Source: Azoarcus sp. (GTDB lineage: Bacteria > Pseudomonadota > Gammaproteobacteria > Burkholderiales > Rhodocyclaceae). From it: a stretch of DNA of 64,000 nucleotides. Below, piece by piece: positions 61,437 to 64,000 of this stretch. The stretch spans positions 1 through 64,000 of the forward strand of contig DYFV01000011.1 in NCBI GenBank assembly GCA_020725025.1. Direction: 5' to 3'. The notes under the pieces are model-generated. The model was not told the origin of the DNA, searched no databases, and worked only from the letters and a program-made list of their open reading frames with translations. Each line of letters begins with the position of its first letter. Position 1 is the first letter of the stretch. Position numbers and translations under genes: made by a program.

Positions 61437-62369
61437 ATGGTCCTGCGTCACATGGTTGCCGTCCTGCTGTTGTACCTGCTCGTCCTGCCCGCCCGGGCGG
61501 GCGAGTTGCTCGCGGCCGAGCCTTTGGGCGACGGCGTTTTCGCCCTCATCGGCGAAACGGGTGCGCGCAGCTACGAGAACCACGGTCTCAACGCCAACTT
61601 CGGTGTCATCGACACGCCGGAAGGCGCCATCCTGATCGACAGCGGCGCCTCCCTGGAGGGCGCGAGGCTGCTCGCCGATCGCGCGCAGGCCTTGACCGGC
61701 AAACCGGTGAAATGGGTGATCAACACCGGCAGCCAGGACCACCGCTGGCTGGGCAACGCCTGGTTTCGCAGCCGGGGCGTGGAAGTCATCGCCCTCGCGC
61801 GCACGGTGGCCACCCAGCGGACCCACGGCCTCGCCCAGCTCGACGGCTTGCGCGGGGTACTGAAGGAGCGCCTTTCCGGGACCGAGCCCGCGTACGCGAG
61901 CAGGGTCATCGAGGCGGACGCGGCGAAGCTCGTCCTGGGCGGACGCGCGGTGGAGATCCGCTACTTCGCCGACGCACACTTTCCCGGCGATGCGGTGGTC
62001 TGGCTCCCCGGGAAGCGGATCGCCTTCGCGGGCGACCACGTTTACGTCGACCGCCTCCTCGGCGTCCTGCCGCAGAGCGATGCCACGAGCTGGCTCGCCG
62101 CGTTTCGCGAGCTCGAGGCGCTGGGGCCGGCCGCCATCGTCCCCGGGCACGGCCGGGTGACGGACCTTGCCGGCGCCCGCCGCGACACCGGCGACTACCT
62201 CGCCTTCCTCACCGAAGGCGTGGAGCGGTTCGCCGAGGACATGGCGGGGGTGGAGGAGGCGGTCGCGGCGCTCGGCGATGCGCCGCGCTTCGCTCGGCTC
62301 GCCAACTACGCCGAGCTGCACCGGGGCAACGTGAGCCGCGCCTACCTGCGCGTCGAAATGGGACGGTGA
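61437..62369 (+). CDS. periplasmic MBL-fold hydrolase-like protein with altered HxHxDH motif
   Basis: Signal peptide; INTGSQDHRWLGN in place of NTHxHxDHxxGN; AFAGDHVYVDR and VPGHGRV retained. Confidence 0.85.
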   Translation: MVLRHMVAVLLLYLLVLPARAGELLAAEPLGDGVFALIGETGARSYENHGLNANFGVIDTPEGAILIDSGASLEGARLLADRAQALTGKPVKWVINTGSQDHRWLGNAWFRSRGVEVIALARTVATQRTHGLAQLDGLRGVLKERLSGTEPAYASRVIEADAAKLVLGGRAVEIRYFADAHFPGDAVVWLPGKRIAFAGDHVYVDRLLGVLPQSDATSWLAAFRELEALGPAAIVPGHGRVTDLAGARRDTGDYLAFLTEGVERFAEDMAGVEEAVAALGDAPRFARLANYAELHRGNVSRAYLRVEMGR

Positions 62370-62496
62370 CCTCCGTCGGGGAACGGGCGTCGGGGCGGCG
62401 GCCTTGCCTGCATCCTTTTGCCTGCGCATTCGTCTCCCGGGTGAGCGCGGCAAGACACCACGGAGGTGGCCGCCCGCCCCCGACCGGAGATACAGC

Positions 62497-63558
62497 GTGA
62501 ACCACACACAGGACCTCGAACTGCCCGGCCCGGTACGGACGCCGCCGTACCTCTGGCTCGCCGGCCTTGCCCTGGCGGCGCTCGCCTGGGTGGCGCTCTA
62601 CAGCCACCTCACCGAAATCGCCGACGCGGCGATCGCCGCGCTGGGCCTGTCGCGTGCGACGCATTTCGGCGAGGCCGTCCATTTCTTCCTCTACGACACG
62701 CCCAAGGTGCTCCTGCTGCTGACCGGCATCGTCTTCGTAATGGGCGTCGTCCAGACCTTCTTCTCGCCCGAGCGCACCCGCGCGCTGCTCTCGGGCAAGC
62801 GCCTCGGCATCGGCAACGTCATGGCGGCGAGCCTCGGGGTCGTCACGCCCTTCTGTTCCTGCTCGGCGGTACCGCTCTTCATCGGTTTCCTCTCCGCCGG
62901 CGTGCCGTTGGGGGTGACCTTCTCCTTCCTGATCTCGGCGCCGATGGTGAACGAAGTGGCGCTGGCGCTCCTCTTCGGCCTCTTCGGCTGGAAGGTGGCG
63001 GCGCTCTACCTCGGCCTGGGGTTGCTTGTGGCCATCGCCGCCGGTCTCGTGATCGGCAAGCTCGGCATGGAGCGTCATCTGGAGGACTGGGTACGCGCGA
63101 TCCAGGCCGGGTCGGCCACCCCCCCGGCCGGCGAGCGCCTGTCGTGGGTGCAGCGTTTCGAGGCGGGCCGTGACCACGTGCGCGAGATCGTCGCCAAGGT
63201 GTGGCCCTACGTGCTCGCCGGCATCGCCCTGGGCGCAGGCATCCACGGCTACGTGCCCCAGGATTTCATGGCCTCGATCATGGGCCGCGAGGCATGGTGG
63301 GCGGTGCCGGCCGCGGTGCTGCTCGGCGTGCCGATGTACACCAACGCCGCCGGCATCATTCCCATCGTCGAGGCGCTGATCGGCAAGGGCGCGGCGCTGG
63401 GCACCGTGCTCGCCTTCATGATGGCGGTGATCGCGCTGTCCGCGCCCGAGATGATCATCCTGCGCAAGGTGCTCAAGCCCCGCCTCATCGCCACCTTCGC
63501 CGGCGTGGTGGCCTGCGGCATCCTGCTGGTCGGCTACGTCTTCAACATGGTTCTTTAA
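62497..63558 (+). CDS. permease, ArsP/DUF318 (UPF0718)-like
   Basis: VTPFCSCSAVPLFIGFLSAGVPLGVTFSFLISAPMVNEVAL; multi-TM; GTG start. Confidence 0.88.
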   Translation: MNHTQDLELPGPVRTPPYLWLAGLALAALAWVALYSHLTEIADAAIAALGLSRATHFGEAVHFFLYDTPKVLLLLTGIVFVMGVVQTFFSPERTRALLSGKRLGIGNVMAASLGVVTPFCSCSAVPLFIGFLSAGVPLGVTFSFLISAPMVNEVALALLFGLFGWKVAALYLGLGLLVAIAAGLVIGKLGMERHLEDWVRAIQAGSATPPAGERLSWVQRFEAGRDHVREIVAKVWPYVLAGIALGAGIHGYVPQDFMASIMGREAWWAVPAAVLLGVPMYTNAAGIIPIVEALIGKGAALGTVLAFMMAVIALSAPEMIILRKVLKPRLIATFAGVVACGILLVGYVFNMVL

Positions 63559-63581
63559 CGCCACACACAGGGAGCATCGTC

Positions 63582-63812
63582 ATGAAAAACGTCAAGGTCC
63601 TCGGCACCGGCTGCGCCAATTGCAGGAACACGGTCAAGCTGATCGAGGAGGTGGCGCGCGACAAGGGCGTCGAGATCACGCTGGAAAAGGTCGAGGACAT
63701 CCAGGCGATCATGGCGTACCAGGTCATGGCCACGCCGGGCGTGGTCGTCGACGGGCAGGTCGTGCATGCCGGCGGCGTGCCGACGCGGAGCAAGATCGAA
63801 GGCTGGTTGTGA
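63582..63812 (+). CDS. thioredoxin-like small redox protein (MTH895/TM0996 type)
   Basis: MKNVKVLGTGCANCRNTVKLIEE (CxxC); ATPGVVVDGQVVHAGGVPTRSKIEGWL. Confidence 0.92.
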   Translation: MKNVKVLGTGCANCRNTVKLIEEVARDKGVEITLEKVEDIQAIMAYQVMATPGVVVDGQVVHAGGVPTRSKIEGWL

Positions 63813-63895
63813 TCGGCAGGCCGGCCACCTGCGGTCATCCCCCGGCGTCTTGAGGGTGTCCGGCACCGGGTCGAGTCGGACAGGAGGCTTCAACG

Positions 63896-64000
63896 ATGAA
63901 ACCGCGTGCGCTGCGCTGGCTTTGCTGCCTGCTGGCCTGGTTGGCGTTCGCCGGTAGCGCGGTGGCGGAGGCGTCGTCGTCCGACCGGGTCCCCGGTGAC
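63896..64000 (+). CDS. 5' fragment of a secreted protein (runs off the window)
   Basis: MKPRALRWLCCLLAWLAFAGSAVAEASSSDRVPGD, signal peptide, open to the window end. Confidence 0.6.
   Translation, partial: MKPRALRWLCCLLAWLAFAGSAVAEASSSDRVPGD

Overview
High-GC proteobacterial chromosome segment, betaproteobacterial-looking by gene order (no database check possible). Positions ~1-27.8 kb are mostly conserved housekeeping: accA-tilS; a DctB/DctR-like two-component system with a TRAP transporter; ndk; rlmN-pilF-rodZ-ispG-hisS-yfgM-bamB-der-hfq-hflX-hflK-hflC-hisZ-purA; two tRNA-Leu(CAG); rnr-rlmB. Positions ~27.8-55.4 kb form a nitrate-assimilation and nitrate-signalling island: a NIT-ANTAR regulator, cobA-nasA, nrtA-nrtB-nrtCD followed by a chemoreceptor, a NIT-like membrane protein and a GGDEF/EAL protein, then a PP2C/Ser-Thr kinase, a multi-PAS GGDEF/EAL protein, rlhA, and nirB-nirD-MFS nitrate transporter. 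Positions ~55.8-64 kb hold an arsenic locus (arsR-arsC-arsD-arsA-acr3) followed by an ECF-type sigma factor, an internally duplicated small protein, a variant MBL-fold protein, an ArsP/DUF318-like permease and a thioredoxin-like mini-protein. The main discovery candidate is a two-tier control architecture. All three nitrate operons (cobA-nasA, nrtABCD, nirBD-MFS) start with a sigma54-type -24/-12 element. Each is followed by an untranslated leader with paired hairpins, most with A-N-N-G hexaloops (the ANTAR RNA signature), and a competing downstream hairpin. A NIT-ANTAR antiterminator is encoded next to them. The second candidate is a possible split nitrate chemoreceptor/c-di-GMP module placed directly downstream of nrtCD. 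All calls come from reading the sequence and the supplied ORFs; no searches or folding programs were run.
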